Shown: in pieces, positions 6,797 through 14,833 of the stretch
Layout: every line of letters begins with the position of its first letter
Numbering within the stretch: position 1 is the first letter of the stretch
Translations under genes and position numbers: made by a program
Assembly (NCBI GenBank): GCA_021635425.1
Contig: JAJWOJ010000018.1
Span: 1-14,872 of the forward strand
Source: Clostridiales bacterium
GTDB taxonomy: Bacteria > Bacillota > Clostridia > Christensenellales > Borkfalkiaceae
Direction: 5' to 3'
Length of the DNA: 14,872 nucleotides
Notes under the pieces: generated by a model
What the model saw: only the letters and a program-made list of their open reading frames with translations
Told to the model about the DNA's origin: nothing
Database searches by the model: none

Positions 6797-8569
6797 TTAT
6801 GCGCCCGCGTATTGACTGTTGTATAATTCGTAATAGAATCCGTGTTTTTCTAAAAGCTCTTTGTGATTGCCCTGCTCGATGACGTTCCCGTCTTTCATAA
6901 CGAGAATTACGTCCGCACTCTTTATTGTCGAAAGCCTGTGCGCGACGATAAAGCCCGTTTTGCCGCTCGTTAACGTATCGAACGCCTGTTGAATTTTCAT
7001 TTCGGTACGGGTATCGATGGACGAAGTCGCCTCGTCGAGAATAAGCACGGGCGGAAGACACAACATAACCCTTGCGATGCAGATGAGCTGTTTCTGCCCG
7101 ACCGAAAGCCCGTCTTCTCCGATGATCGCGTCGTAGCCGCCTTCGAGCCTCGTTATGAAACCGTGCGCGTGCGCCATTTTGCACGCTTTTTCCACTTCTT
7201 CGCGGGTCGCGTCCTTTCTTCCTATCCTTACGTTATCTGAAACGCTCGCCTTTCTTATCCAGGTTTCCTGCAAAACCATACCGATGTTAAGCCTTAACGA
7301 GCGTCTTTCGATTTCGGTTATCGGCATATCGTCATAACGGATTTCGCCCGAATTTACGTCGTAAAACCTCATTAAAAGATTGATAAGAGTCGTTTTTCCG
7401 CAACCCGTGGGTCCCACTATCGCGACTTTCGTCCCCTTTTTAACCGAAAGATTGAAATGCTCTATAAGCTTTTTATCGGCAACGTAGGAAAAGCATACGT
7501 CTTTTATATCCACGTCGCCGTTTATCGTACCGATTTTTTTCTCGTCCGCAAAAATCTTTTCCTCGGGTTCGTCCAAAATTTCGAAAAGCCTTGCCGCGCT
7601 CGCTTTCGCGCTCGTAAGCTCGGTTAAAACGGATGTGATTTCGTTAAACGGCTTAGTGTAACGGTTTGCGTAGCTTAAAAGCGAAAGAATTCCGCCCGCA
7701 GTAACTACGGGAAGCCCGCCGACGGGATAAATCGCAAGAAGCGCGCCCGTCAGCGCGACTGCCGCGTAAACTATTGAATTTATAACCCTTGTGGACGGGT
7801 TTGTAAGCGATGAAAAGAACACCGCTCTGAAAGACGTTTTTTTAAGTTCGGCATTTATTTTGTCGAACTTCTCGCCGAAAGTTTCCTCGGCGGAATAAGC
7901 TTTAACGGTGGGCAGATTGGAAAGAGTTTCCTCAACCAAAGCCGTCTGCTCGCCCGTTAATTTCGACTGAGCTTTGAAAAGCCCGTAAGTTCTGCCCGTT
8001 ATGAATTTCGCCGTTAAAAGAGACAGCGGAGTTAAAAGGAACACAACCGCGGCTATGAGCGGATTGATATAAATCATGAATCCGAGCGTGCCGATAATTG
8101 TTATTATCCCCGTGAAAAACCTCGAAAATCCCAATAAAAGTCCGTCCGAAAGTTTGTCCGCGTCGCCTATTTCAACGCTTAAAAGGTCGCCCGTCGAACG
8201 CCCGTCGAGATATTTCAGAGGCACTCTCTGAAGCTTTTCGAAAACGTCGTTTCTTATCCTTGCCGTCATTCCGTTGGAAATTTTGTTACACAGAACTTCG
8301 GTTATCCATTGGCTCATCCCCGCGCCGACGGCAGCCGCAGCGGCGTAAACAAACAGTTTGTAAAGCCCGTCGAACCCGACTTCGTTTTTGCCGACGATAA
8401 GGTCGGTAGCCTTTCCGAAAAGTATGGGCAGAATAAGCGAAAACGCGACGTACACGGCAGACGCTATAAGCGAAATTATAAACGCCGCGCGGTATTTCGA
8501 AGCATATTTCCAAAGTCGTTTTATCACGCCTTTGTTTCTTTCGGCGTTTTTAACGTTTTTCGCGCTCAT
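6797..8569 (-). CDS. ABC exporter half-transporter, canonical-site subunit, 590 aa
   Basis: An integral membrane exporter subunit with an N-terminal six-helix membrane domain (about 25-320) and a C-terminal nucleotide-binding domain (about 350-590). Walker A GPTGCGKT (386-393), Q-loop Gln434, Walker B LILDEATS with catalytic Glu513, and the switch His544 (AHRLST) are intact. The signature is LSVGQ (488-492) instead of LSGGQ. That pattern is what the consensus partner shows in heterodimeric exporters of the TM287/288, BmrCD and LmrCD type, where the altered signature faces the degenerate site of the other subunit. The start overlaps the preceding ABC gene (ATGA), with a strong GGGGAGG site. 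Such pairs often export drugs or lipids; the substrate cannot be read from sequence. Confidence 0.93.
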   Translation of the reverse strand: MSAKNVKNAERNKGVIKRLWKYASKYRAAFIISLIASAVYVAFSLILPILFGKATDLIVGKNEVGFDGLYKLFVYAAAAAVGAGMSQWITEVLCNKISNGMTARIRNDVFEKLQRVPLKYLDGRSTGDLLSVEIGDADKLSDGLLLGFSRFFTGIITIIGTLGFMIYINPLIAAVVFLLTPLSLLTAKFITGRTYGLFKAQSKLTGEQTALVEETLSNLPTVKAYSAEETFGEKFDKINAELKKTSFRAVFFSSLTNPSTRVINSIVYAAVALTGALLAIYPVGGLPVVTAGGILSLLSYANRYTKPFNEITSVLTELTSAKASAARLFEILDEPEEKIFADEKKIGTINGDVDIKDVCFSYVADKKLIEHFNLSVKKGTKVAIVGPTGCGKTTLINLLMRFYDVNSGEIRYDDMPITEIERRSLRLNIGMVLQETWIRKASVSDNVRIGRKDATREEVEKACKMAHAHGFITRLEGGYDAIIGEDGLSVGQKQLICIARVMLCLPPVLILDEATSSIDTRTEMKIQQAFDTLTSGKTGFIVAHRLSTIKSADVILVMKDGNVIEQGNHKELLEKHGFYYELYNSQYAGA

Positions 8570-10278
8570 TTTTTCGCCTCCCCGCTCATTTGCGAAGCTT
8601 CCGTTTCACGGAATACGGGACAAGTTTTTCTGAGTTCGTCCGCCGTTCCGATTCCTACGATTTCGCCTTCGTCCATAACGATTATCTTATCCGCGCCCGC
8701 AACGGAAGATGCCCTTTGCGAAACGATGAACGTCGTAACGGGATAATCGGAGTTTTTTATCGCTCTCCTGAGCTTTAAATCGGTTATATAATCGAGCGCG
8801 GACGAGCTGTCGTCCAGAATAAGCACTTCGGGGCGTTTTGCCAAAGCCCTCGCGACGGAAATTCTCTGCCGCTGCCCGCCCGAAAGGTTTCTGCCGTTCT
8901 GCTCTAAAACGGAATCGATTCCGTTTTCCTTTGCCTTAACGACGTCCGCCGCCTGAGCCTTTTCTATGCCGTCGTTTATGTTTTCGTCCGACAGGTCGCC
9001 GAGCGGCGAAACGTTTGAACGGATCGTTCCTTTAAACACCGCGGGGCGTTGAAGCGCGATTCCGATTTTTTTGCGAAGCTCTTTTAAAGAATAACTCTTA
9101 ACGTCCTTTCCGTCAAGGAACACCGTACCTTCGCTCGCGTCGTAAAGCCTCGGAAGAAGATTGACTATCGTCGATTTTCCGCTGCCCGTGCCGCCGATTA
9201 TGCCTATCGTATCGCCTTTATTGACTTTGAAATTTATATTTTTAACTCCTACCGAGCCGTCGGTATATTTAACCCCGACGTTGCGGAATTCGATGTAACT
9301 ATCCGAAATTTCATGCTTTTTTTCGTTTTCCGTTTCGCTGTCCGTATCGAGAGCCGCCTGAACTCTCTTTGCCGAAGCAAGCGCGCGGGAAATGGATACG
9401 ACGAGGTTTGCGAACTTGACGAGTTCTATTAAAATCTGCGACATATAGTCGTATAAAGCGACTGTCATACCCTGAGAAAGCGTACCCGCGTTGACCTTTA
9501 TCGCTCCGCCCCACAAAAGCGCGACGATCGCGAGGTTGATTATCGTGAACGTGAGCGGATTCAAAAGAGAAGAAATCGCGCCCGCGCCGTTCTGAAATTT
9601 TTCTAAAACGCCGTTCTTTTTGCGGTAAACCGCGATTTCGTCGTTCTCTGCGCCGAACGCCCTTATAACTCTCACGCTCGTCAGATTTTCGCGGGCGGAT
9701 AACGCCACGTCGTCGAGATATTTTTGCGTTTCTACGTATTTCGGCATGGTCACTTTCATTATGACTACCACGACGAGGGACAAAACGAGAATTGTCGCAA
9801 GGAAAATAAGGGATATCTTCGCGTCGATAAGAATGGCGCAGACAAACGCGCCCGCAACCACGAACGGCGAACGAAGCAGAAGCCGCAACGCGATGTTAAG
9901 CCCGCTCTGCATCTGATTTACGTCGCTCGTCATTCGCGTAATCATCGTAGAAACGCCCATTTTATCCGTTTCGTACAGGGGCGACGACAATAATTTTTTA
10001 TACAGTTCCGACCTCACTTCCGTGGAAAAACCCGTTGCGGCTTTTGCCGAGAAGAACTGACCGAGAATCGAAAACCCGAAGCCAAAAAGTGCAAGTCCGA
10101 GCATTATGCACGCGTCGGTTATAATTACCCGCGTATCGTTTCCGTTCACGCCGCGGTTTATGATATCCGCGACGAAAAGAGGAACCAGAAGCTCTAATAA
10201 CGCTTCCGCAAGCTTGCAAAGCGGCGCGAGAATACACTCTTTTTTATACTTTTTTACGTTTGAAATTACATTGTTCAT
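8566..10278 (-). CDS. ABC exporter half-transporter, degenerate-site subunit, 570 aa
   Basis: Partner of the downstream ABC gene. A six-helix membrane domain fills about residues 13-300 and the ATPase domain about 325-570. Walker A is GGTGSGKS (362-369), Q-loop Gln410, and the signature is a perfect LSGGQ (465-469). The catalytic Glu after Walker B is Asp490 (LILDDSSS), and the switch His is replaced by Gln521 (IVSQRAS). Its own ATP site should therefore bind but hardly hydrolyse ATP, while its normal signature completes the active site of the partner. This is the classic asymmetry of heterodimeric type IV exporters. The gene starts 23 bases after the MoxR gene, with only a weak G-rich site in that gap. 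Confidence 0.93.
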   Translation of the reverse strand: MNNVISNVKKYKKECILAPLCKLAEALLELLVPLFVADIINRGVNGNDTRVIITDACIMLGLALFGFGFSILGQFFSAKAATGFSTEVRSELYKKLLSSPLYETDKMGVSTMITRMTSDVNQMQSGLNIALRLLLRSPFVVAGAFVCAILIDAKISLIFLATILVLSLVVVVIMKVTMPKYVETQKYLDDVALSARENLTSVRVIRAFGAENDEIAVYRKKNGVLEKFQNGAGAISSLLNPLTFTIINLAIVALLWGGAIKVNAGTLSQGMTVALYDYMSQILIELVKFANLVVSISRALASAKRVQAALDTDSETENEKKHEISDSYIEFRNVGVKYTDGSVGVKNINFKVNKGDTIGIIGGTGSGKSTIVNLLPRLYDASEGTVFLDGKDVKSYSLKELRKKIGIALQRPAVFKGTIRSNVSPLGDLSDENINDGIEKAQAADVVKAKENGIDSVLEQNGRNLSGGQRQRISVARALAKRPEVLILDDSSSALDYITDLKLRRAIKNSDYPVTTFIVSQRASSVAGADKIIVMDEGEIVGIGTADELRKTCPVFRETEASQMSGEAKK

Positions 10279-10301
10279 TTTGATGAATCACTCGCCGGAT
10301 T

Positions 10302-11711
10302 TTATCTTTTCAAATCTTTCAATGCCTTTTTGGCAAGCTCGGTAGCCTTGTCGTTTCCGCCGAGCAGAAGCTCGCTGTCAAGCTCGTAAAACTTCGGGCA
10401 GCCGTATCTCGCGATGAACGCAACGAAATTCTCGCTCGAAAGCATCGCCGTAATGCTCGAGGAAAGCTCCTGACCCTTCCCGAGCGATTTTTCGGCAAAG
10501 CTTAAAACGTTTTCGATCTTCACGACGTGGCTCATGCCGTACTCGTTGCATTCCGCGGCGTATTTTCTTGCGAATTCGTGAGGATTTTCCTCGGCAAGCC
10601 CGTTGATAACCGTTCTGTATTCGGCTTTCTGATATCTGCTGAGCGTACCCGTTTTATATTTTCTGAAAAGGTCTTCGACGCCTTTTTTGATATTGTCGGA
10701 CTCGGCAACCGCCGTCGCTCCTTCCGACGCCTCGGCTTTTGCCATGGCTTTATCGGCGATTTTAACAGCTTTCGCACGCAAAATTTCCGCCAAAGCGAAC
10801 CTCTCGTCGAACGTTCCGTCAGACAAATCGATTTTATCCAGAACTCCGTTTTCCACCTCGTCGCTCGCAACTATTTTGCCGAATTTAAGAAATACCGTAT
10901 AATATCCCGCAAATTCGCTCGCGATTTTGGGGCTTTGAATAAACCCGCTTATAAGCGACATGTTTACGGGAATACCGAGTTTTTCATATTCGTAAAGGGC
11001 GTAAGAAAGGTCTTCCCAGCTTCTCGGAGTTACAAGCTCCACCCCGTCCGGGTTTTTCTGCGCCGTGAAAAGATAATTGCTGTTAAGCGACAAAAATCCG
11101 ACGATCGCGCTATGCACGCCCGAATTTAACGCATAGGTTTTGAACGCCTCGTAGTCGGGTTCGACCTCGAGCTTTTTAACTCTGTCGAGGGTAACCATAT
11201 CGAGTTCGTTAACCGATTTGTTGAATTCCTCGGGGTTGCCCGCGGCGGTTAAAATCCAGCCGTCGGGAATTTTATGCGCGCCGAATTTTTTGTGCTGCAA
11301 AAGCTCGAGCATTGCGGGCGCGAGGGTTTCGGAAACGCAGTTTATTTCGTCGATGAACAAAATTCCTTCCTTTTTCCCTTGCGTTTCGATAGCTTCGTAA
11401 ACCTCGGCTACGATTTCGCTCATCGTGTATTCGGTAACAGAATATTCCTTCCCTCCGAATATTTTTTTGGAAATGAACGGCAAGCCTATCGCCGACTGGC
11501 GGGTGTGATGAGTTATCGTATACCCTAAAAATCCGATGTCGAGTTCGGCGGCGATTTTGCTCATTATCGCCGTTTTTCCTATTCCCGGCGCGCCGATCAA
11601 GAGGGTGGGGCGCTGACGTTCGACGGGGACTTCGTAGTTTCCGTTCGCGTCTTTGGAAAGGTAAATTCTGATTGCGTTTTTAACTTCGTTTTTTGCCTCT
11701 GAGATATTCAT
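10302..11711 (-). CDS. MoxR-type AAA+ ATPase, 469 aa
   Basis: An AAA+ ATPase of the MoxR/dynein-related kind that typically works with a VWA-domain partner as a chaperone-like remodelling machine. Walker A GAPGIGKT (40-47), Walker B GILFIDE with Asp121-Glu122, sensor-1 Asn159 in TAAGNP, and a sensor-2-like VTPRSWEDLS segment are all visible. The C-terminal portion (about 290-469) is helical and charged, with an Ala/Lys-rich stretch, and I do not recognise a named domain in it. Its ATG overlaps the stop of the VWA gene by one base (TAATG), with GGAGG seven bases upstream inside that gene. Such tight coupling supports stoichiometric production of the two proteins. Confidence 0.9.
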   Translation of the reverse strand: MNISEAKNEVKNAIRIYLSKDANGNYEVPVERQRPTLLIGAPGIGKTAIMSKIAAELDIGFLGYTITHHTRQSAIGLPFISKKIFGGKEYSVTEYTMSEIVAEVYEAIETQGKKEGILFIDEINCVSETLAPAMLELLQHKKFGAHKIPDGWILTAAGNPEEFNKSVNELDMVTLDRVKKLEVEPDYEAFKTYALNSGVHSAIVGFLSLNSNYLFTAQKNPDGVELVTPRSWEDLSYALYEYEKLGIPVNMSLISGFIQSPKIASEFAGYYTVFLKFGKIVASDEVENGVLDKIDLSDGTFDERFALAEILRAKAVKIADKAMAKAEASEGATAVAESDNIKKGVEDLFRKYKTGTLSRYQKAEYRTVINGLAEENPHEFARKYAAECNEYGMSHVVKIENVLSFAEKSLGKGQELSSSITAMLSSENFVAFIARYGCPKFYELDSELLLGGNDKATELAKKALKDLKR

Positions 11712-13009
11712 TACGTATCCTCCTCGCTTTGCGACAAATCGTCGCCGTCCAGAACAATTTTATATGCGAAATACGGAACTTTTATATCCTCCGCGTTTTC
11801 TCCGTACAACAGAAAACACACCTTATAATCGGGGTTTTCGACGGGGAAAGTTCCGTAACCGTCGGTAAAATACAAAAGCGCGCGGATCTTCGCGCCGCGT
11901 TTTTTATCGGCGGAAAGCCTTTCGAAAACAGGGCGGAAATCGGTTCCGCCGCCGCCTTCAAGCTTAAAGTTTTTCATTTTTTCCTTAAAATCTTCGTCGC
12001 CGCCGATAATTTCGTCCGAGCAAATTTCGGCGTCGCACTGAATTATGCGCAGCCTTAATTTATCTTTTTCGGAAATCTGCGAGCAAATCGAATAAACTTC
12101 TTTTAAGAATACTTTTACGGGTTCGCCCTCGGTGCTTCCCGAAACGTCTATCGCCACGACGACCTGCGAATAATCTTTCGCGTCGCTCGTCTCTATATTT
12201 TCGATAAGAGGGACGTTTTTATAAAGGCTTAAACCGTAACAATAAAATATATAATCGAAATCGTCGCTCGGAGCTTTTCTCTCGTTCGATTTTATAAAAC
12301 GCTCTAAAAGCTTGCGGTAATCTTTCTTTCCGCCCGTAACGATTTCGAGCTTGCGCCTTAATTCTCTCTGGTCTCTGCCGAGCTTCGGCAAAACGACTTT
12401 TGATATCTCTATCCACTGCTTTTCCGCGTCCTTATCCTCTTCGCCGTCGCTGTTGTCGTCGCCGCCGCCCGCGCCGCCGTTGTCGCTTTTTTCATACCAC
12501 GGCTTATGGTCGCACACCTTGAAAACAGCCGCGATTTCTTCCAGCTCCTTTTCCTCTTTTTCTTTCAGAAATTTCGAGCAGAAACTTTCCGTTACCCCGC
12601 CGAAACCGTCGATAATCGACTTATAGACGCGCTTCCTGTAATCTAATCGCCTTCTATCCCCGAAGGCGATGCCGAGCATGTCGGTGTAATACGAGACGGT
12701 TATGTCGCATGCCGCGTCGTAAATTTTCTCGTCTTTTCCCTTTGCTTTAAAAGGGTGCAAAAACATATCGTGCAGGAGGGTGTGGCAAAGCCCGAGCGAA
12801 ATTATGTCCGCGCCTTTCGTAGCCGCCTGATAGATAAGCTGTTTTTCGCCGAAAATTATTCTCTTTCCGTCGGTAAAGCAAAAACTTCCGCCGTCTTCCG
12901 CGGTCGGAGCGATTTTACCCACCACGAAAGCGAAATAAGGAAACGACGACGCGAAAGAGCTTACCGAAAGGCTTAAAATTTCGTTTGCGTTTTCGTGTAC
13001 GTCGCTCAT
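11711..13009 (-). CDS. VWA-like protein of the DUF2201 (putative metallopeptidase plus VWA) type, 432 aa
   Basis: A soluble protein of two parts. The N-terminal half resembles the DUF2201 putative metallopeptidase domain but carries HTLLHDMFLH (76-85), that is HxxxHxxxxH with Thr in place of the catalytic Glu of HExxH. A low-complexity acidic Gly/Asp linker follows (about 174-195). The C-terminal part is a VWA-like domain with a complete metal-ion-dependent adhesion site: DVSGS (Asp288, Ser290, Ser292), Thr356 in GGGGTDF, and Asp383 in FTDG. Proteins of this kind are the usual partner of a MoxR ATPase, which is the next gene. It overlaps the upstream gene by ATGA. Peptidase activity is doubtful; metal binding by the VWA domain is likely. 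Confidence 0.85.
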   Translation of the reverse strand: MSDVHENANEILSLSVSSFASSFPYFAFVVGKIAPTAEDGGSFCFTDGKRIIFGEKQLIYQAATKGADIISLGLCHTLLHDMFLHPFKAKGKDEKIYDAACDITVSYYTDMLGIAFGDRRRLDYRKRVYKSIIDGFGGVTESFCSKFLKEKEEKELEEIAAVFKVCDHKPWYEKSDNGGAGGGDDNSDGEEDKDAEKQWIEISKVVLPKLGRDQRELRRKLEIVTGGKKDYRKLLERFIKSNERKAPSDDFDYIFYCYGLSLYKNVPLIENIETSDAKDYSQVVVAIDVSGSTEGEPVKVFLKEVYSICSQISEKDKLRLRIIQCDAEICSDEIIGGDEDFKEKMKNFKLEGGGGTDFRPVFERLSADKKRGAKIRALLYFTDGYGTFPVENPDYKVCFLLYGENAEDIKVPYFAYKIVLDGDDLSQSEEDT

Positions 13010-14376
13010 CTTCTCGCCTCTCTTACCATAGGAACAGCCTTCATTTCTTCGTCCAGTTTATCGTATACGCCTATGCCCGAACGCACCGCTTCGCGGCACA
13101 AAATCGGATCCTTGCGAAGTTTTTCGTCCAGAGCGAAATAATTTCTGAAGTCCTTTCGGCATAAAATCTTTAAATCTTCATAAGAAAACGGCGACTTATC
13201 AAACCATAAAACAAACGGTTTATCCGCGTTTTTCACGATGTAGCTTTTAACGCAGTCGGAAACTATTTCCGGGTCGGAAAAGAGGGGGGAATCCTGAATA
13301 TATTTCAGAACCGACCCGTCGGTTTTTGCACAAAGGGCAATTACCTCCCTGTCGTCGGCATATTCGGAAATCGACGAAAAAAGCGTCTGAATGGCTTTGG
13401 GCGAATTACGCTTCAGCCCCCGTATTATCTTTTCGCGCTCTTCCCTTTTTCCCGACGGTCTCGAATTCATATACGCCATGAGATAGGGAAGCACACGCAT
13501 TTTTTTATTCTGCACGGCATAAGGAAGAAGCTCTTTGACGATTTGCTGCGGCACGGTGAATTTTTTGCATAAAAGTTCGGCGCACTTTCTGTCGTCCTTG
13601 TCTATTATTCTAAGAAGAAGCTCTTTTTTTCTTATTATGTTGCCGTCGCATATTTCCAGAACGGAATAAAGTTTATCGTAATCGATCGTAAGCAAATCGA
13701 TTTTTTGCGAACTCAGCCTTATTTTCAAGCCCTTTTCGGCTATTCTGTCGAAAAGCCCCGCGGGCATATCGTTGGAAAGGGAGTTGGGGACAATCATTCC
13801 CCTGTCTTCTTTAACCGATTTATCGAAAACCTTATCGCTTAAAAACGCGTCGTCCGAAAAATAAACGTAAGACGTTCTGTCGCCGCCTAGCGCGGCAAGG
13901 CACACCTTTTCGTCCGCGCGGACTTCGTCCGAAAAAATCCTGATGTTTTTCGGGTTTTTCGTTACGGCGATATATGCGATTTCCTTATCGGATAAATATT
14001 CTTCGGGCAGAAGTTCGAGCGAAGTTCCGCCGCTTGCCGCAACGACTTTTGCAACTTCTCTGTTTTTTGCCGCTTCGCCCTCTAAATACCGATAACAGAG
14101 AGGATAATCGGCTACGGCAACGAGCGCGACTTCCGGATCGGCGCGAACGGAATCGGGCGCAAAGCGGATAAGGCTTCCGTCCGAGCCGAAACACGTTTTT
14201 GCAACCTCTTTATCGGCTTTCACGCAATCGGATGCATAGCGATAAAGTTCCGGGCGTTTCTCCGCGAGAGCGAGCGTAATATCTCTGTCGTTTTGCATTT
14301 CCGCATCCGTTTTATAAGCCTCGGAATAAAAATTTATCTGCCTTACGGACATGTCTTTTTTTACCGCGTCTTTCAT
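13006..14376 (-). CDS. DUF4116-like tandem-repeat protein, 456 aa
   Basis: Function unknown. The N-terminal region shows exact 25-residue tandem repeats beginning at Asp30, Asp55, Asp80, Asn105, Asp130 and Asp155 (the last is 26 long). Each has a pattern close to D-[KRP]-E-[VI]-A-x(4) then a [YF]-x-[SP]-[DE] turn and [VA]-[RK]-A. This fits the roughly 50-residue DUF4116 unit (two 25-mers), a predicted helical-hairpin solenoid. A less regular helical region follows (about 190-330), and repeat-like units reappear near the C-terminus. No signal peptide or membrane segment is seen. The start at 14376 has AAGGGGG five bases upstream and lies downstream of the promoter at 14419-14447; the longer frame start at 14430 would fall inside that promoter. 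First gene of the long operon; its TGA overlaps the VWA start as ATGA. Confidence 0.82.
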   Translation of the reverse strand: MKDAVKKDMSVRQINFYSEAYKTDAEMQNDRDITLALAEKRPELYRYASDCVKADKEVAKTCFGSDGSLIRFAPDSVRADPEVALVAVADYPLCYRYLEGEAAKNREVAKVVAASGGTSLELLPEEYLSDKEIAYIAVTKNPKNIRIFSDEVRADEKVCLAALGGDRTSYVYFSDDAFLSDKVFDKSVKEDRGMIVPNSLSNDMPAGLFDRIAEKGLKIRLSSQKIDLLTIDYDKLYSVLEICDGNIIRKKELLLRIIDKDDRKCAELLCKKFTVPQQIVKELLPYAVQNKKMRVLPYLMAYMNSRPSGKREEREKIIRGLKRNSPKAIQTLFSSISEYADDREVIALCAKTDGSVLKYIQDSPLFSDPEIVSDCVKSYIVKNADKPFVLWFDKSPFSYEDLKILCRKDFRNYFALDEKLRKDPILCREAVRSGIGVYDKLDEEMKAVPMVREARR

Positions 14377-14381
14377 GATTA

Positions 14382-14388
14382 CCCCCTT
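14382..14388 (-). promoter_or_regulatory. Ribosome binding site for the DUF4116-like gene
   Basis: AAGGGGG on the minus strand, followed by TAATC and the ATG at 14376. It fixes the start downstream of the promoter rather than at the in-frame ATG at 14430. Confidence 0.82.
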
Positions 14389-14418
14389 ATACCGATGGTT
14401 GTTTTTATCTATTATGTT

Positions 14419-14447
14419 ATTATAACACACATAGCGGAGATTGTAAA
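14419..14447 (-). promoter_or_regulatory. Sigma-A-type promoter of the eleven-gene operon
   Basis: On the minus strand TTTACA (14447-14442, one mismatch to TTGACA) is followed by exactly 17 bases and a perfect TATAAT (14424-14419), with TG one base before it (extended -10). The expected start of transcription is near 14412, giving a leader of about 35 bases before the ATG at 14376. No operator-like palindrome stands out in the short leader. Confidence 0.88.
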
Positions 14448-14482
14448 TTTATATGAGCGTTTTTCTTAACGATTTTTTTGTG

Positions 14483-14531
14483 AAAGAAAAAAATGCGGCG
14501 ATTACCCGTTTTTTAAGGCTTCGCCGCATTT
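14483..14531 (-). terminator. Intrinsic terminator of the HU gene
   Basis: Minus-strand stem of 11 perfect base pairs (14531-14521 with 14501-14491; core ATGCGGCGA/TCGCCGCAT), a 19-base loop, and a T-rich tail immediately after (TTTTCTTT). It starts 15 bases past the HU stop and separates HU from the operon promoter about 35 bp further on. Confidence 0.93.
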
Positions 14532-14545
14532 GTTTTTACTTGAAA

Positions 14546-14821
14546 TTACTGATTGAATACGTCCTTGAACGTTTTGCTGAATTTTACGTTGGGAGCTTTG
14601 CAAGCTTTGATTTTGACCTTCTCGCCCGTCAAAGGATTAACGCCGTCTCTTTCGGCTTTATCCTTGATTTCGAAAGTGGCAAACCCCGAAATATGAATGT
14701 ATTCGCCTTTTTTAAGCGAATCCGTAATCGTGTCTACAAACGCGTTGAAATTAGCGTCCGCCTCTTTGATTGTGATCCCGAGCTTGTCCGCATACGCTCT
14801 GATAAATTCACTTTTGTTCAT
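14546..14821 (-). CDS. HU-family DNA-binding protein, 91 aa
   Basis: A small nucleoid-associated histone-like protein that bends DNA as a dimer. The start MNKSEFIRAYADK, the GFATFEI core strand (46-52), NPLTGEKVKI with the intercalating Pro63 in the arm, and the C-terminal KFSKTFKDV helix fit the family closely, and 91 residues is the standard length. The arm has VNP where many members have RNP, a mild change in the DNA-contacting loop. An in-frame ATG exists at 14857, but GGAGG seven bases before 14821 and the family N-terminus decide for the shorter form. It is a separate transcription unit ended by its own terminator; its promoter is probably outside the window. Confidence 0.96.
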   Translation of the reverse strand: MNKSEFIRAYADKLGITIKEADANFNAFVDTITDSLKKGEYIHISGFATFEIKDKAERDGVNPLTGEKVKIKACKAPNVKFSKTFKDVFNQ

Positions 14822-14828
14822 GTTTTTT

Positions 14829-14833
14829 CCTCC
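14829..14833 (-). promoter_or_regulatory. Ribosome binding site for the HU gene
   Basis: GGAGG on the minus strand, seven bases before the ATG at 14821. It rules in the standard 91-residue HU and rules out the 12-residue N-terminal extension. Confidence 0.88.

Noticed and set aside
10527..11129. Plus-strand open frame of 200 codons
   Set aside because: Antisense to the MoxR ATPase; Arg/Phe-rich translation typical of a shadow frame.
14377..14430. Longer N-terminus for the DUF4116-like protein
   Set aside because: The upstream ATG lies in the promoter spacer, upstream of the predicted transcription start.
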